From assembly GCA_030832825.1 (NCBI GenBank), contig JAURIJ010000028.1:1-36682 (forward strand): DNA of 36,682 nt, read 5' to 3'. Source of the DNA: Gammaproteobacteria bacterium. GTDB taxonomy: Bacteria > Pseudomonadota > Gammaproteobacteria > Pseudomonadales > Pseudohongiellaceae. The notes below the pieces were generated by a model. It had not been told where the DNA came from. It did not search any database and saw nothing but the letters and a program-made list of their open reading frames with translations. Position numbers and translations under genes: made by a program. Shown here in pieces: positions 7,386-18,588 of this stretch; position 1 is the first letter of the stretch, and each line of letters begins with the position of its first letter.

Positions 7386-10300
7386 TCAGACCCGTGGCGC
7401 GGAGGGCAGAGCGCCTGGCGCTGCAGGTGCCGTGGCCGGGCCGGGCGAGCTGCCCGCCGGACTGGCAGGCGCGGACTCGGTGGAAGGCGTGCCGAACACC
7501 TGGTTCAAGCGTGGCTCCAGACCTGCCCACGGCCCCTGCAAGGTGTACTGGGCACTGGTCAGACTGTCGACCTGATCCCCGAATATCTGGTCGAACAGGA
7601 ACACACCGACCGCCACCTGCCAGTTGATCAGGTTATTGAGCACCGCGATGCCACTGAGCCAGGGAATGTTGTCGCTGATGGGCAGGGTGATGTACATGCT
7701 GCCATCGATGTTCTGCCGCGCGAGGTCGATATCGCCGGTGATCTGGAACAGACTGGCCGGCCCGATGATCTGCAGCCGGTCCTGGATGCTGACGATGCCT
7801 TGGTTCAGACTCACCTCCCCCAGGATCTGTTCGTAGGACAGCCCGCTGCGCAGCAGGTCGTCGCTGAAACGCAGGCGTCTCACCACGGCGTCGAAATTGA
7901 TGATGCTGATCAGCTTGAGAGCACTGTTGGCCGCGCCGGCGTTGCCTTGCAGGAAACGCCCTTCCAGGATGCGCATGTCCAGGTTGCCGCTGAGCGACTT
8001 CGAGGCGAAGAAGGCCGGACTGCCGGGCCAGTCAAGACTGGCGTTGAACAGCGCACTGGTGCTCTGCAGGCTGGGCGCATACCCGAAGGCGCTGAGCACC
8101 CCGCCGAGATCCCCCGCTTCCAGCACCGCGTTGATGTAGCTGTGATGCCGCTCGCCGTCAAAGGTCCAGAGGACGCGCCCTTCTTCGGCCTCCCTGCCCG
8201 CACGCACTCCGCGGGCATCGATCAGGACATCGGTGAATTCGGCGCCCGCCGGTGTCGGGCGCAGGCTGAAGGACCAGCGACCGTAGTCCGCGTCGCCACG
8301 CATGATGCTGTCTGCCGCAAACTGCATGGCCACGAAGCGCCTCGGATCGACGCCAGCCAGCGCATCCACGCGTTCGGGCGGCTCGGGCGGCCCCATGAAC
8401 CTGGCCAGAGCCGGATCGAGCTCCGGAGGCTTCGGCTCCGGCGGCGCCGGCAGGCGCAGATGCTGCAACTTCACATCCAATGGCAGCGAGCGCGAGTAGG
8501 GGAGATTGATCTCGCCGGCCACCATGTCACTGCGCAGTGCCAGATGCCAGGCGCGATCACGTGGCGACACCTGCACATTGAGGCCAGGCACGGTCTGCCC
8601 GAAGGCCTGCAGACTGCCGATGGTCACATCCGCAAGGTTGAGCACATCCCGCAAGGTACTGAACCCCGCAGTGGAATTCGCGGAGCCGCCGGCATCGCCG
8701 GCCAGTGCAGCCGTCCACTCCTCGAGCTGCAAGTGCGGCAGACTGCCCACCACGTCGATCCCCGGGGCGCTTGCATTCAGACGACGCACATTGAGGGACA
8801 GGTCCTGCGCACCGAGATACACCAGGCCATCGCGTACGCGCCCCTGGTCCACGCCCAGCGTGAGCGAGACAATATCCGCCAGCCCGGCCTGGATCTGCTG
8901 CCGTCCCTCCAGGAAATCGATGCCCAGCCGGAAGTCCATGGCCTGGGCGGCAGGCTTGGCAAAAGGTGCCGGATACCCCAGCTCCACACCCTGCAGAGCG
9001 GACTCGACACTGAGCCGGCGACGCGCCGCCGCGGCCGTCGCAGGATCGGCGTCAACCGCGGGCTGGACAATGTCCAGACGGGCCACATAGTCCATTTCAC
9101 CCTGCATGCGCGACAACAGATCGACCACGAACCGACTCTGTCGAGGCCAGCTGGCCAGGGCATCAATTCCGACCCGGCCCTGAAGATCCACCTGCGTGGT
9201 GCTGGTTCGCGCCGCGTCCACCACGCTGTTGATCGCCACACTGACGGGCTGTTCAAACAGCTGAGCCTGCAGAGCGCTGCCCTGCAGACCACTCTGCGTG
9301 TTGTAGTGCAGGACGCCGGCGATGCCATCGAAAAGCAGATCGAACTCGGGGATGAACAGGCTGTTGTCCTGCAACTGCACCGCTACGTCGACGACGGGCG
9401 TGGCGGCCGGAACTGCCAGCGGGAAGCTCAGTCCCAGTCCCACGTTCACGGTGCCGCGACCCTCCCAGTTCTGCAGCAGGCTGCCGCTGCCCCGGGTCGC
9501 CGGCGCCAGGGCCAGGAAATCGATGGCCTGCTCGGCAGTGCCACTGCCCAGCCCTGTCACACTCAGCCAGCTGCCCTGCCCCTGCACATCCGGCCGTATG
9601 GCAGCGGACGTGGCATCGAAGGCAAGGCCCAGGGTTTCGCCGGACTCCACGTGAATGTCGATGTTGCGGTCAGCAATCACCACATGCCCTTGCAGCTGCT
9701 CCAGTGCAGGCCAGTCGCGTCCGTACACGAGGGTGCCCTCGTCGACATTGAACACCAGCTGCAGCGTCCGACTCTCGGGCGCCGCTCCCGGGAGCATCGA
9801 GCCGCGATAGATCAGGCCACTGTTGAACGCCCGGCCATCGACAATGGCCCCATCGATCCAGTTCATGACACTGCGCAGGTTCTCGCGCACACGAGGCCCC
9901 CGCGGAAGGTACACCGATTTGCGGCTGATATCGGCCTCGGCCAGTCCCACGATGAGCTCCAGCGTAGCGGTGCGCTCCGTCTCGGACGTCTTGCGGAAAT
10001 CCGTGGCGAAGCGGACATGCCCCGTGAGCATGTCGTTCTCAGCCACAATTACACTGCTGGCGAGCCGCAAGTGCTGCCCCTCGGTCAGATCCAGCGCGAA
10101 ATCGACGCGCCCGTTGACCCGATCATAAGTCCACATGTCATTGAAGATATCCGGCAGCTGCATCATGAAGCGCGAGCTGTCGACCTCGGCCATGCCACGC
10201 AGGTGCTGCGCGCTGGCATCGAGCGACATCTCCACATAGCCGTCCATGCCCCACAGCGAGGGCATGCCATTGCGCGCGTTCAGGCTGACATCGCTCAGAT

Positions 10301-11531
10301 TCGCCGTCAGCGTGAGCCGAGGCGCAGCGGCGTAAGCCGGCCCGGCCGCCGCAGGAAACGCCCAGCGCAGCGCCACTTGCTGCAGATCGCCGCGCAGATT
10401 GTGTTCCGTGAGCTGTGCATCGGTGGCAGGCGGCAACAGATCCAGGCGCGTTGCCAGCATGTTCAGGAACCCCAGATCGACCCGGTCCGCGCGCAGCTCG
10501 ACGAAGTCGCCAGGGACAAGCTGCACATAGGCATTGCTGTTCTCCCAGAAGACGGACTCCTGTTGCAGCGACAGATCCCGGGCCCATATCTCCCAGCCTG
10601 AGGTGTCCGCGAGTCGGCGCAGGAAGAAGGCGGCACGGGCATCCTCCAGCAACACGGCCGCCTCCCCGGCAGGGCGCTCCAATCCGAGCCCCTGCAGCGC
10701 CACGCTGCCCTGCACCGATTCCAGTTGCCCGGCCTGCACATGCGCCCAGACTTCGCCGCCCCCAGCGAGCGAATGCAGCTGCAGCAGCTCGCCCAGAGCC
10801 AGCCCCTGCAGCATTTCGGAATAATCAGACGGCGGCAGGCTGGCGTACAGCGTGCCGGACAGATCAGCCAGGGTGACGCCCGTCAGCTCCGCAGCGAAGA
10901 CGAGCGGCTGCGTGACGCCTGTCTGCGCCAGTTCCAGATGCAGGAAACGTTGCGCCCCCTGATTTCGCAGAAGCAGATCACTGCGCTCGAAAATGCTGCT
11001 GCGGCCGTCCTGCCGCAGCAGTGTCAGGCGCAGATCGCTCAGTCGCAGATTGCTGACTCGCGAGACCAGCGCGAGCATCTGATCCAGGTCCATCGGAACG
11101 TCTGGATTCACGGCCAGACCGGAAAGTTGCCAGCGACCGCTGGCATCCTCGTGCAGGGTGAGTTCAGGATTGCGGATATCGATGGCGCGCAGCACCAGGC
11201 GGCGCTGCAGCAGACTGCCGAGAGCATCGAGCTCCAGGGTGATGTTGTCCAGCAGCACAAGCTGCTCGCTGGGCGAGGACACGACGGGGAAAATCAGCAC
11301 CTGCTGCAGGGAGAGCACGGGATTGAAGCGCAGCCAGCTGCCTTCCAGCACACCGATCTGCACCTGCTGGCCAAGACTGGCGGACAGACTAGCCTCGACA
11401 TCTTCGCGGTACTGCGCCGCATAGGGCAGCAACTGACGCCCGACGCTGACGTAAACGGCCACCAGCATCAGCAGCATCAGTGCCAGCGTGATGAACAGCG
11501 AGATTGTCTTCTTGATTGCGGTGAGGATCAT
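7386..11531 (-). CDS. yhdP: YhdP-family AsmA-like inter-membrane phospholipid transport protein
   Basis: A very large protein of 1381 aa (the E. coli protein is about 1270). YhdP, with TamB and YdbH, is an AsmA-like bridge that moves phospholipid from inner to outer membrane. Seen: an N-terminal inner-membrane helix (about 7-30, ISLFITLALMLLMLVAVYV), the start of an AsmA-like beta-rich repeat region (YREDVEASLSASLGQQVQIG), long periodic beta segments, and a conserved C-terminal block (LNFDAV-like, QITGDIDLARQNIDGSMYITLPISDNIPW, split here for brevity). The end is a Pro/Ala/Ser-rich tail of about 35 residues, probably disordered. The ATG at 11531 (MILTAIKK) is preferred to an in-frame ATG at 11573, because it puts the helix at the N-terminus. 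The gene lies between rng and the nitrilase in the conserved order. Confidence 0.93.
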   Translation of the reverse strand: MILTAIKKTISLFITLALMLLMLVAVYVSVGRQLLPYAAQYREDVEASLSASLGQQVQIGVLEGSWLRFNPVLSLQQVLIFPVVSSPSEQLVLLDNITLELDALGSLLQRRLVLRAIDIRNPELTLHEDASGRWQLSGLAVNPDVPMDLDQMLALVSRVSNLRLSDLRLTLLRQDGRSSIFERSDLLLRNQGAQRFLHLELAQTGVTQPLVFAAELTGVTLADLSGTLYASLPPSDYSEMLQGLALGELLQLHSLAGGGEVWAHVQAGQLESVQGSVALQGLGLERPAGEAAVLLEDARAAFFLRRLADTSGWEIWARDLSLQQESVFWENSNAYVQLVPGDFVELRADRVDLGFLNMLATRLDLLPPATDAQLTEHNLRGDLQQVALRWAFPAAAGPAYAAAPRLTLTANLSDVSLNARNGMPSLWGMDGYVEMSLDASAQHLRGMAEVDSSRFMMQLPDIFNDMWTYDRVNGRVDFALDLTEGQHLRLASSVIVAENDMLTGHVRFATDFRKTSETERTATLELIVGLAEADISRKSVYLPRGPRVRENLRSVMNWIDGAIVDGRAFNSGLIYRGSMLPGAAPESRTLQLVFNVDEGTLVYGRDWPALEQLQGHVVIADRNIDIHVESGETLGLAFDATSAAIRPDVQGQGSWLSVTGLGSGTAEQAIDFLALAPATRGSGSLLQNWEGRGTVNVGLGLSFPLAVPAATPVVDVAVQLQDNSLFIPEFDLLFDGIAGVLHYNTQSGLQGSALQAQLFEQPVSVAINSVVDAARTSTTQVDLQGRVGIDALASWPRQSRFVVDLLSRMQGEMDYVARLDIVQPAVDADPATAAAARRRLSVESALQGVELGYPAPFAKPAAQAMDFRLGIDFLEGRQQIQAGLADIVSLTLGVDQGRVRDGLVYLGAQDLSLNVRRLNASAPGIDVVGSLPHLQLEEWTAALAGDAGGSANSTAGFSTLRDVLNLADVTIGSLQAFGQTVPGLNVQVSPRDRAWHLALRSDMVAGEINLPYSRSLPLDVKLQHLRLPAPPEPKPPELDPALARFMGPPEPPERVDALAGVDPRRFVAMQFAADSIMRGDADYGRWSFSLRPTPAGAEFTDVLIDARGVRAGREAEEGRVLWTFDGERHHSYINAVLEAGDLGGVLSAFGYAPSLQSTSALFNASLDWPGSPAFFASKSLSGNLDMRILEGRFLQGNAGAANSALKLISIINFDAVVRRLRFSDDLLRSGLSYEQILGEVSLNQGIVSIQDRLQIIGPASLFQITGDIDLARQNIDGSMYITLPISDNIPWLSGIAVLNNLINWQVAVGVFLFDQIFGDQVDSLTSAQYTLQGPWAGLEPRLNQVFGTPSTESAPASPAGSSPGPATAPAAPGALPSAPRV

Positions 11532-11606
11532 CGTGACTTCAGCTCGGCACCTGCGACATTGCGCGGGCGGCACGCTCGCCCAGTATTGGTGTGCGTCAGG
11601 ACTGGC

Positions 11607-13085
11607 CTAGAACAGCACAACGTCAAACTGTTCCTGAGTATACATGGGTTCGACTTCAAACCTGACCGTCTTGCCCGTCAATTCTTCCAGGTCCGCCACC
11701 GCGCTGGACTCTTCGTCCAGCAGCCGGTCCACCACCACCTGCGCGGCCATGACCAGAATCACATCGTTCTCGTAGGCGCGCGCCACACGAAGGATTTCGC
11801 GGAAGATTTCATAGCAGACCGTCTCGGCGGTCTTCACGCGGCCACGCCCCTTGCACACCGGGCACTCGCTGCACAGCAGCTGGCCCAGACTCTCGCGGGT
11901 GCGCTTGCGTGTCATCTCCACCAGCCCCAGCTCGGACATGCCCGTGATGGTGCTGCGGGCATGATCCTTCTCGAGCGCCTTCTGCAGGGTGCGCAGCACC
12001 TGCCGCTGGTGCTCAGCGTCCTGCATGTCGATGAAATCCAGAATGATGATTCCACCCAGATTGCGGATGCGCAGCTGTCGCGCGATGGCCGTGGCCGCCT
12101 CCAGGTTGGTCTTGAGGATCGTCTCGGCATGATTGCGGCTGCCGAGGTAGGCGCCCGTGTTCACGTCGATGGTGGTCATGGCCTCGGTCTGGTCGATGAT
12201 GAGATCGCCGCCCGATTTCAGTTTCACCTCGCGCCCGAGCGCCTTGTTGATCTCGTCGTCAATGCCGTACAGGTCGAAGATGGGCCTCTCGCCCACGTAC
12301 AGCTCGAGACGATTGCGAAACTCCGGAATGAAGTCGTCGATGAAGCGCGCAATCTCGTCGCTGGCGGCCTGGGTGTCGACGCGGATCTTCTCGATCTGGG
12401 GGGTGATGAGATCGCGCATCGCGCGCATGTACAGCGGCACATCGCGATACACGATATGTGCGTCACGGCTCTCACCGATGCGTCGCTCGACCGCCGTCCA
12501 CAGCTTCTTCAGGAAGCGGATGTCTTCCAGCACCTCTTCCAGCGTGGCACCCTCGGCCGCCGTGCGGATGATGAAGCCTCCGCGTCCTTGCATGTCTTCC
12601 TGCGCGATGGCCTGCTCGACCACGGCCTTCAGACGAGCGCGCTCCTCGTCGTTCTCCAGCCGCTGGGAAATGCCGAAGTGCGTGCTGCGGGGGAGGTACA
12701 CCAGATTGCGCGAGGGCAGGGTCAGATGGGTGCTCAGACGCGCCCCCTTGGTGCCGATCGGGTCCTTCACCACTTGCACCACGATCATCTGGCCTTCACG
12801 GACCAGGTTCTGAATGGGTGCCGGATTCGGATCGCGGACCTCGAAGCCCTCGGGGCTGATGGGCGAGATGTCGGCACTGTGAATGAACGCCGCGCGCTCC
12901 AGACCGATGTCGACGAAGGCCGCCTCCATGCCCGGCATCACACGCACCACCTTGCCCACGTGGATGTCGCCGACATGGCCCTTGCTGTGCGGCCGCTCGA
13001 CGAATATCTCCTGCAACAGGCCGTTCTCGATCAAGGCGACGCGGGTCTCCATGGGGGTGACATTGATCAGGATCTCTTCACTCAT
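11607..13085 (-). CDS. rng: Ribonuclease G
   Basis: A protein of 492 aa, normal for RNase G (too short for RNase E, which has a long C-terminal scaffold). It is a cytoplasmic endoribonuclease for 16S rRNA 5'-end maturation and mRNA decay. Seen: an S1 RNA-binding domain (about 37-120, HVGDIHVGKVVRVMPGMEAAFVDIG), a 5' sensor region, catalytic Asp residues D307 (TTIDVNTGAY) and D350 (ILDFIDM), and the zinc-link CPVCKGRG (C408, C411). The ATG at 13085 shares one base with the maf stop (TGATG), suggesting translational coupling. The short start MSEEILINVTPMETRVA matches the family. Confidence 0.97.
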   Translation of the reverse strand: MSEEILINVTPMETRVALIENGLLQEIFVERPHSKGHVGDIHVGKVVRVMPGMEAAFVDIGLERAAFIHSADISPISPEGFEVRDPNPAPIQNLVREGQMIVVQVVKDPIGTKGARLSTHLTLPSRNLVYLPRSTHFGISQRLENDEERARLKAVVEQAIAQEDMQGRGGFIIRTAAEGATLEEVLEDIRFLKKLWTAVERRIGESRDAHIVYRDVPLYMRAMRDLITPQIEKIRVDTQAASDEIARFIDDFIPEFRNRLELYVGERPIFDLYGIDDEINKALGREVKLKSGGDLIIDQTEAMTTIDVNTGAYLGSRNHAETILKTNLEAATAIARQLRIRNLGGIIILDFIDMQDAEHQRQVLRTLQKALEKDHARSTITGMSELGLVEMTRKRTRESLGQLLCSECPVCKGRGRVKTAETVCYEIFREILRVARAYENDVILVMAAQVVVDRLLDEESSAVADLEELTGKTVRFEVEPMYTQEQFDVVLF

Positions 13086-13708
13086 CAAGGCCTCCCGGGG
13101 CCGGCATCCAGGGCAGTGGGCACGTCGAATGCGGCCAGCAGCTGCGCGGTTTCGAACAAGGGCAGCCCCACCACCCCCGTGTAGCTGCCCGTCATGGACT
13201 GCACGAACAAGGCGCCAAGCCCCTGGATGGCATAGGCACCCGCCTTGCCGGCCGGTTCGCCGCTGGCCCAGTAGTGTTCGCAGTCCTGAGCACTCAACGC
13301 GCGAAAGCGCACCTCGGTGCAGGACATGCGTCCTTCCGAACGCTCGCCCTGACACAGCGCAACGGCGGAGTACACCTGATGCTCGGTGGCGGACAACAAT
13401 TGCCACATGCGCAGAGCATCCACGCGGTCGCGCGGCTTGCCGAGGATCTGGCCGGCACACACCACGATGGTGTCGGCTCCCAGCACCGGCAGAGTGAGCC
13501 CGGACATCAGGGCCTGGGCCGAGCGGGCCTTCTCCAGGGCCAGCCGCTGCACGTAGTCCTGGGGCAGTTCCCAGGGGCGGGTGGTTTCGTCGACCTGGTG
13601 CTCGATAACGGTGAAGGACACGCCGATCTGACGCAGCAGCTCCATGCGCCGGGGCGAGGCCGAGGCCAGCACGAGGCGGGGACTTGCAGGCGAAACTGAA
13701 AGGGACAT
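13085..13708 (-). CDS. maf: Maf-family nucleoside triphosphate pyrophosphatase (YhdE-like)
   Basis: A protein of 207 aa. Maf proteins hydrolyse canonical or modified NTPs to NMP and PPi; the YhdE branch prefers dTTP/UTP. Seen: the SASPRR signature (16-21) near the N-terminus, VDET, the LGADTIV motif with the metal-binding Asp, GKPRD, and the C-terminal YAIQGLGALFVQSMTGSYTGVVGLP. The ATG at 13708 follows AGGAG by 4-5 nt; an upstream in-frame ATG at 13753 would overlap the mreD coding region. The gene sits between mreD and rng, as in Pseudomonas and E. coli relatives, and overlaps rng by one base. Confidence 0.95.
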   Translation of the reverse strand: MSLSVSPASPRLVLASASPRRMELLRQIGVSFTVIEHQVDETTRPWELPQDYVQRLALEKARSAQALMSGLTLPVLGADTIVVCAGQILGKPRDRVDALRMWQLLSATEHQVYSAVALCQGERSEGRMSCTEVRFRALSAQDCEHYWASGEPAGKAGAYAIQGLGALFVQSMTGSYTGVVGLPLFETAQLLAAFDVPTALDAGPGRP

Positions 13709-13733
13709 GGGGCTCCTGCGAACGTTGGGGAGG

Positions 13734-14222
13734 CTAGCGCACGCTGAAACCACGACGCATCTGGCGCAACAGCACGAAAAGCCAGGGCCAGAGGAACGCG
13801 CTGGAGAGGGCGCCGAGCAGGAAGAAGAGGTCCGAGGTGACCGCCTGATTTGCGGCGATCTTCATCCAGTGGGTCATCATGAGATAAAGGCCGGTCATCG
13901 CCAGCACCACGCCACTCTGCTGCAGGGACGAGAACATGCGCAAGCGCTGGTGCAGGCTCAGCGTGATGTAGGCGATCACGGCCAGCGCGAGGGCATTGAG
14001 CCCCAGCAGCGAGCCATCGAGAATGTCGAGGAGCAGTCCTGCCACCCAGGCGAAACCGATGCCGAAGCGATACGGCAGTGCCATGGCCCAGTAGATCAGC
14101 ACCATGGACACCCACTGCGGACGATAGTTGAGCGCCCACTCCGGGAAAGGCACGATGGCCAGCAGGAAGGCCACTACGAACGTGAGGTAGACCACCCAGG
14201 TGGCATTGGTTTTCTGTTCCAT
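13734..14222 (-). CDS. mreD: Rod shape-determining protein MreD
   Basis: A polytopic inner-membrane protein of 162 aa in the elongasome (MreB-MreC-MreD-RodA-PBP2). Seen: about five hydrophobic helices, with the early PFPEWALNYRPQWVSMVLIYWAMALPYRFGIGFAWVAGLLLDIL region (discussed by motif: P-x-W near 28-36 and the GxxxGLLLDIL stretch) typical of MreD. The ATG at 14222 lies 4 nt after the mreC stop, so mreC and mreD are coupled. The downstream maf gene begins 25 nt after its stop. MreD is poorly conserved in sequence, so context supports the call strongly. Confidence 0.93.
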   Translation of the reverse strand: MEQKTNATWVVYLTFVVAFLLAIVPFPEWALNYRPQWVSMVLIYWAMALPYRFGIGFAWVAGLLLDILDGSLLGLNALALAVIAYITLSLHQRLRMFSSLQQSGVVLAMTGLYLMMTHWMKIAANQAVTSDLFFLLGALSSAFLWPWLFVLLRQMRRGFSVR

Positions 14223-14226
14223 CGGT

Positions 14227-15309
14227 TCAGTCCTGTCCTGCCGGGGCTTCGGGCACGATGTCGGCCAGTTCGGACGGCAGCGGCATGTCCTCGGCGGGGG
14301 TGCTCTCGGCAGTCGCTCCCTGCGCGGCAGCCGGGTCGGCCGGCGTGTCGCCCGCCACAGGTTCCACCGCAGCATCCTGCAGCGGAACGGCCTGGCCGGC
14401 GTCGACGGCGGTTGCCGGGTCAGTCATCACGCCCGCCTCGGGCTCCTGCGCCTGGGTCACCTCGATCCAGTCGGGCACGCTGCCATTCACAGGGGCCACT
14501 TCTGCTTCTTTCACCGGCAGTTCGAGCAGCATCACATGACGGGTGCGATCCATCTGCGCGAGCGGCCGGGCCCTGATGATGGAGAAGGGCTGGCCCGGGT
14601 CATGCACTACACTGGTGACCTCGGCCACAGGATAGTCCTTGGGGAACCGCTGGCCGAGGCCGGAACTCACCAGCAGATCACCCACCACGATGTCGCTGGT
14701 GTCGGGCACATACTCCAGCTCGATTTCGGGGATCTCGCCGCGACTGCCACGGGCAATGGCGCGCTCCCCACTGCGATTGACCTGCACCGGCGTCCCGTGA
14801 CGCGAATCGGTGATCAGCATGACCCAGCTGGTGAAAGGCAGCACTTCCACTACCTGCCCCATCAAGCCGTAGGCATCGAGCAAGGCCTGACCGGCCTCCA
14901 CGCCATGCTGGGCGCCGCGGTTTATGAGCACGCGGCGCGAGCCCGGATCGCTGGAGATATTGATGATCTCGGCCGTGAGGATGCGCCCCTCGACGCTGGC
15001 CGAGGCCTCCTGGAGGGCACGCAGACGGTGGTTCTCGCTGGCCAGACCGGCCAGCAGCTGCAGCTCGCGTCGGGCGAACAGTAGCTCCTCGCGCAGGCTC
15101 TGATTCTCGGCGATCAGATCACTGTGCGAGACGAACACGTCATCGATCCAGTAGGACACTCGAGCGGGAGTATCAGCGACCCAGAAGATCGGGGCCGTCA
15201 GGAAGCCGAGGGCGAAGCGGACTCTATCCAGGTAATCAAAGCGAATGTCTGCGAACATGACAGCCAGCGATAGCACCACGAACGCTGCGATGCGGTACTC
15301 CAGCGACAC
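14227..15309 (-). CDS. mreC: Rod shape-determining protein MreC (annotated from GTG; true start may lie upstream)
   Basis: At least 360 aa: an inner-membrane anchor (about 5-22), a coiled coil (about 65-100, ENQSLREELLFARRELQLL), the two beta-barrel MreC domain (about 105-275), and an unusually long Ala/Pro/Glu-rich C-terminal tail of about 85 residues. It organises the elongasome in the periplasm. The only standard start near the N-terminus is the GTG at 15307-15309. Reading upstream in frame gives IKTLFIKG before VSLEYRI, which aligns with the usual MreC N-terminus (E. coli MKPIFSRGPSLQIRL, from memory); the position of Met is an ATC at 15331-15333, with GTC just before. A CGGGG site lies 7 nt upstream of that ATC. 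The gene follows mreB by about 40 nt. Confidence 0.95.
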   Translation of the reverse strand: MSLEYRIAAFVVLSLAVMFADIRFDYLDRVRFALGFLTAPIFWVADTPARVSYWIDDVFVSHSDLIAENQSLREELLFARRELQLLAGLASENHRLRALQEASASVEGRILTAEIINISSDPGSRRVLINRGAQHGVEAGQALLDAYGLMGQVVEVLPFTSWVMLITDSRHGTPVQVNRSGERAIARGSRGEIPEIELEYVPDTSDIVVGDLLVSSGLGQRFPKDYPVAEVTSVVHDPGQPFSIIRARPLAQMDRTRHVMLLELPVKEAEVAPVNGSVPDWIEVTQAQEPEAGVMTDPATAVDAGQAVPLQDAAVEPVAGDTPADPAAAQGATAESTPAEDMPLPSELADIVPEAPAGQD

Positions 15310-15351
15310 GCCTTTGATGAATAGTGTCTTGATGACAAAACCCCGAACTGT

Positions 15352-16746
<1,395 letters not shown>

Positions 16747-17034
16747 ATGGCTTTGGAAAGATCGGACGTCGAGAAAATCGCCCACCTGGCACGTCTGCAT
16801 GTGGATGCAGAGGAGGCTCAGGAAGTGGCCGGCAGAATCTCGTCCATCCTCGCCCTGATCGATCAGATGCAGAGCATCGACACCCGCGATGTCGCCCCCC
16901 TGGCTCACCCTTTCGATGCCGTCCAGCGGCTGCGCAAGGACGAAGTCACCGAGGTGGATCAGCGCGAGTACCTGCAGCGTATCGCCCCTGCCACCCAGGA
17001 TGGTCTCTATCTGGTGCCCAAAGTCATCGAATGA
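16747..17034 (+). CDS. gatC: Asp-tRNA(Asn)/Glu-tRNA(Gln) amidotransferase subunit C
   Basis: A protein of 95 aa. GatC is the small linker that stabilises the GatA-GatB interface in the cytoplasmic transamidosome. Seen: the family pattern [17 protein letters not shown], the middle [21 protein letters not shown] and the ending [16 protein letters not shown], all typical. The ATG at 16747 has GGAG 9 nt upstream. It is the first gene of gatCAB, in the standard order. Confidence 0.97.
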   Translation: MALERSDVEKIAHLARLHVDAEEAQEVAGRISSILALIDQMQSIDTRDVAPLAHPFDAVQRLRKDEVTEVDQREYLQRIAPATQDGLYLVPKVIE

Positions 17035-17121
17035 TCGCCCGTTCCGAACACGCCAGTTCACTTCTCAGTGCTCACTATCCGGCGCCACGGTGCGCCTCAC
17101 GAATCAAGGACACATGCCAGC

Positions 17122-18585
17122 ATGACTCGCAGAACGGTCGCTGAACTCTCCCGCTCCCTGGCCCGAGGCGAATTCTCCAGCCTCGAACTCACCCAGGACT
17201 ATCTGGCGCGCATCCGCGCGCACAACGCGCTGTACAACGCCTACATCACGGTGACGGAAGAGCTCGCACTGACTCAGGCCGCAGCTGCGGATGCGCGACG
17301 GGCACGCGGTGAACACGGCCCGCTGACCGGCATTCCGCTGGCGCACAAGGACATCTTCTGCATGCAGGACGTGCTGACCACCTGCGGCTCGAAGATGCTG
17401 GCCAATTTCGTCGCGCCCTACAATGCCACTGTGGTGGAGCGCTTCAACGCGGCCGGCGCCGTGACGCTGGGCAAGACCAACATGGACGAGTTCGCGATGG
17501 GCTCCTCCAATGAAACGAGCTTCTTCGGAGCGGTGCGCAATCCCTGGGACCCGGAACGCGTGCCCGGCGGCTCCTCCGGCGGCTCGGCAGCTGCTGTCGC
17601 GGCGGACCTGTGCGCAATGGCCACCGGCACCGACACCGGTGGTTCCATCCGTCAGCCGGCGGCCTTCTGCGGCATCACCGGCTTCAAGCCGAGCTACGGC
17701 AGGATCTCGCGCTGGGGCATGATCGCGTTCGCCTCCAGCCTCGACCAGGCCGGCCCCATCTGCAAGAGCGCCGAAGACGCCGCCCTGATGATGAATGTGA
17801 TGGCCGGACCGGACAGCCGCGATTCCACCTGCGTGGAGACGCCCGCTCCGGATTACATGGCCACGCTCAATGACTCGCTGCAGGGCCTGCGCATCGGCGT
17901 GCCGAAGCAGCATCTGGCCAAGGGCCTCGGCGCCGAGGTGGAAGCGGCGCTGCAGGCAGCGCTGAAGGTATTCGAGAGCCTGGGCGCGACGGTGAAGGAA
18001 GTGGATCTGCCCAACAATCACCTGTCCGTGTCTGCCTACTACGTCATTGCCCCGGCCGAGGCCTCGGCCAACCTGTCCCGTTTTGACGGCGTGCGCTACG
18101 GCTACCGCTGCGCCAGCCCGGCCAATCTCGAGGACATGTACAAGCGCACGCGCAGCGAGGGCTTCGGCAGCGAGGTCAAGCGCCGCATCATGGTCGGCAC
18201 CTACGCGCTGTCGGCCGGCTACTACGATGCCTACTACATCAAGGCGCAGCAGATTCGCCGCCTGATCAAGCAGGATTTCGACAAGGCGTTCCAGGATGTC
18301 GATGTCATCATCGGCCCCACCACGCCGCACACCGCCTTCAAGGTGGGCGAGAAGAACGACGACCCAGTGACGATGTACCTCGAAGACATCTACACCATCG
18401 GCGTCAACCTGGCCGGCCTGCCCGGCATCTCGATTCCCGCCGGCAGTGCCGTAGCCCCCAACGGCCGCTCGCTGCCCATCGGCATTCAGCTGGTCGGCAA
18501 CATCTTCGCCGAAGCCCGCGTCCTCAACATCGCACACCAGTTCCAGCAGCACACGGACTGGCATCTGCAACAGCCGGAGGTTTGA
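17122..18585 (+). CDS. gatA: Asp-tRNA(Asn)/Glu-tRNA(Gln) amidotransferase subunit A
   Basis: A protein of 487 aa. GatA is the glutaminase (amidase-signature) subunit that releases ammonia for amidation of mischarged Asp-tRNA(Asn) or Glu-tRNA(Gln). The Ser-cisSer-Lys triad is intact: K76 (LAHKD), S151 ([13 protein letters not shown]) and S175 ([11 protein letters not shown]). The ATG at 17122 is used because AAGGA lies about 12 nt upstream and [20 protein letters not shown] matches the family; an in-frame ATG at 17068 adds a non-family extension. It lies 87 nt after gatC and 3 nt before gatB. Confidence 0.97.
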   Translation: MTRRTVAELSRSLARGEFSSLELTQDYLARIRAHNALYNAYITVTEELALTQAAAADARRARGEHGPLTGIPLAHKDIFCMQDVLTTCGSKMLANFVAPYNATVVERFNAAGAVTLGKTNMDEFAMGSSNETSFFGAVRNPWDPERVPGGSSGGSAAAVAADLCAMATGTDTGGSIRQPAAFCGITGFKPSYGRISRWGMIAFASSLDQAGPICKSAEDAALMMNVMAGPDSRDSTCVETPAPDYMATLNDSLQGLRIGVPKQHLAKGLGAEVEAALQAALKVFESLGATVKEVDLPNNHLSVSAYYVIAPAEASANLSRFDGVRYGYRCASPANLEDMYKRTRSEGFGSEVKRRIMVGTYALSAGYYDAYYIKAQQIRRLIKQDFDKAFQDVDVIIGPTTPHTAFKVGEKNDDPVTMYLEDIYTIGVNLAGLPGISIPAGSAVAPNGRSLPIGIQLVGNIFAEARVLNIAHQFQQHTDWHLQQPEV

Positions 18586-18588
18586 GAC

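Noticed and set aside
7371-10601. Very long open frame (1076 codons) antisense to yhdP, and similar long antisense frames opposite gatA/gatB (17104-19791), moeB and hemA
   Set aside because: They mirror real genes in high-GC DNA, have His/Gln/Arg/Gly-heavy composition without domains, and lack ribosome sites; the sense frames carry clear family motifs.
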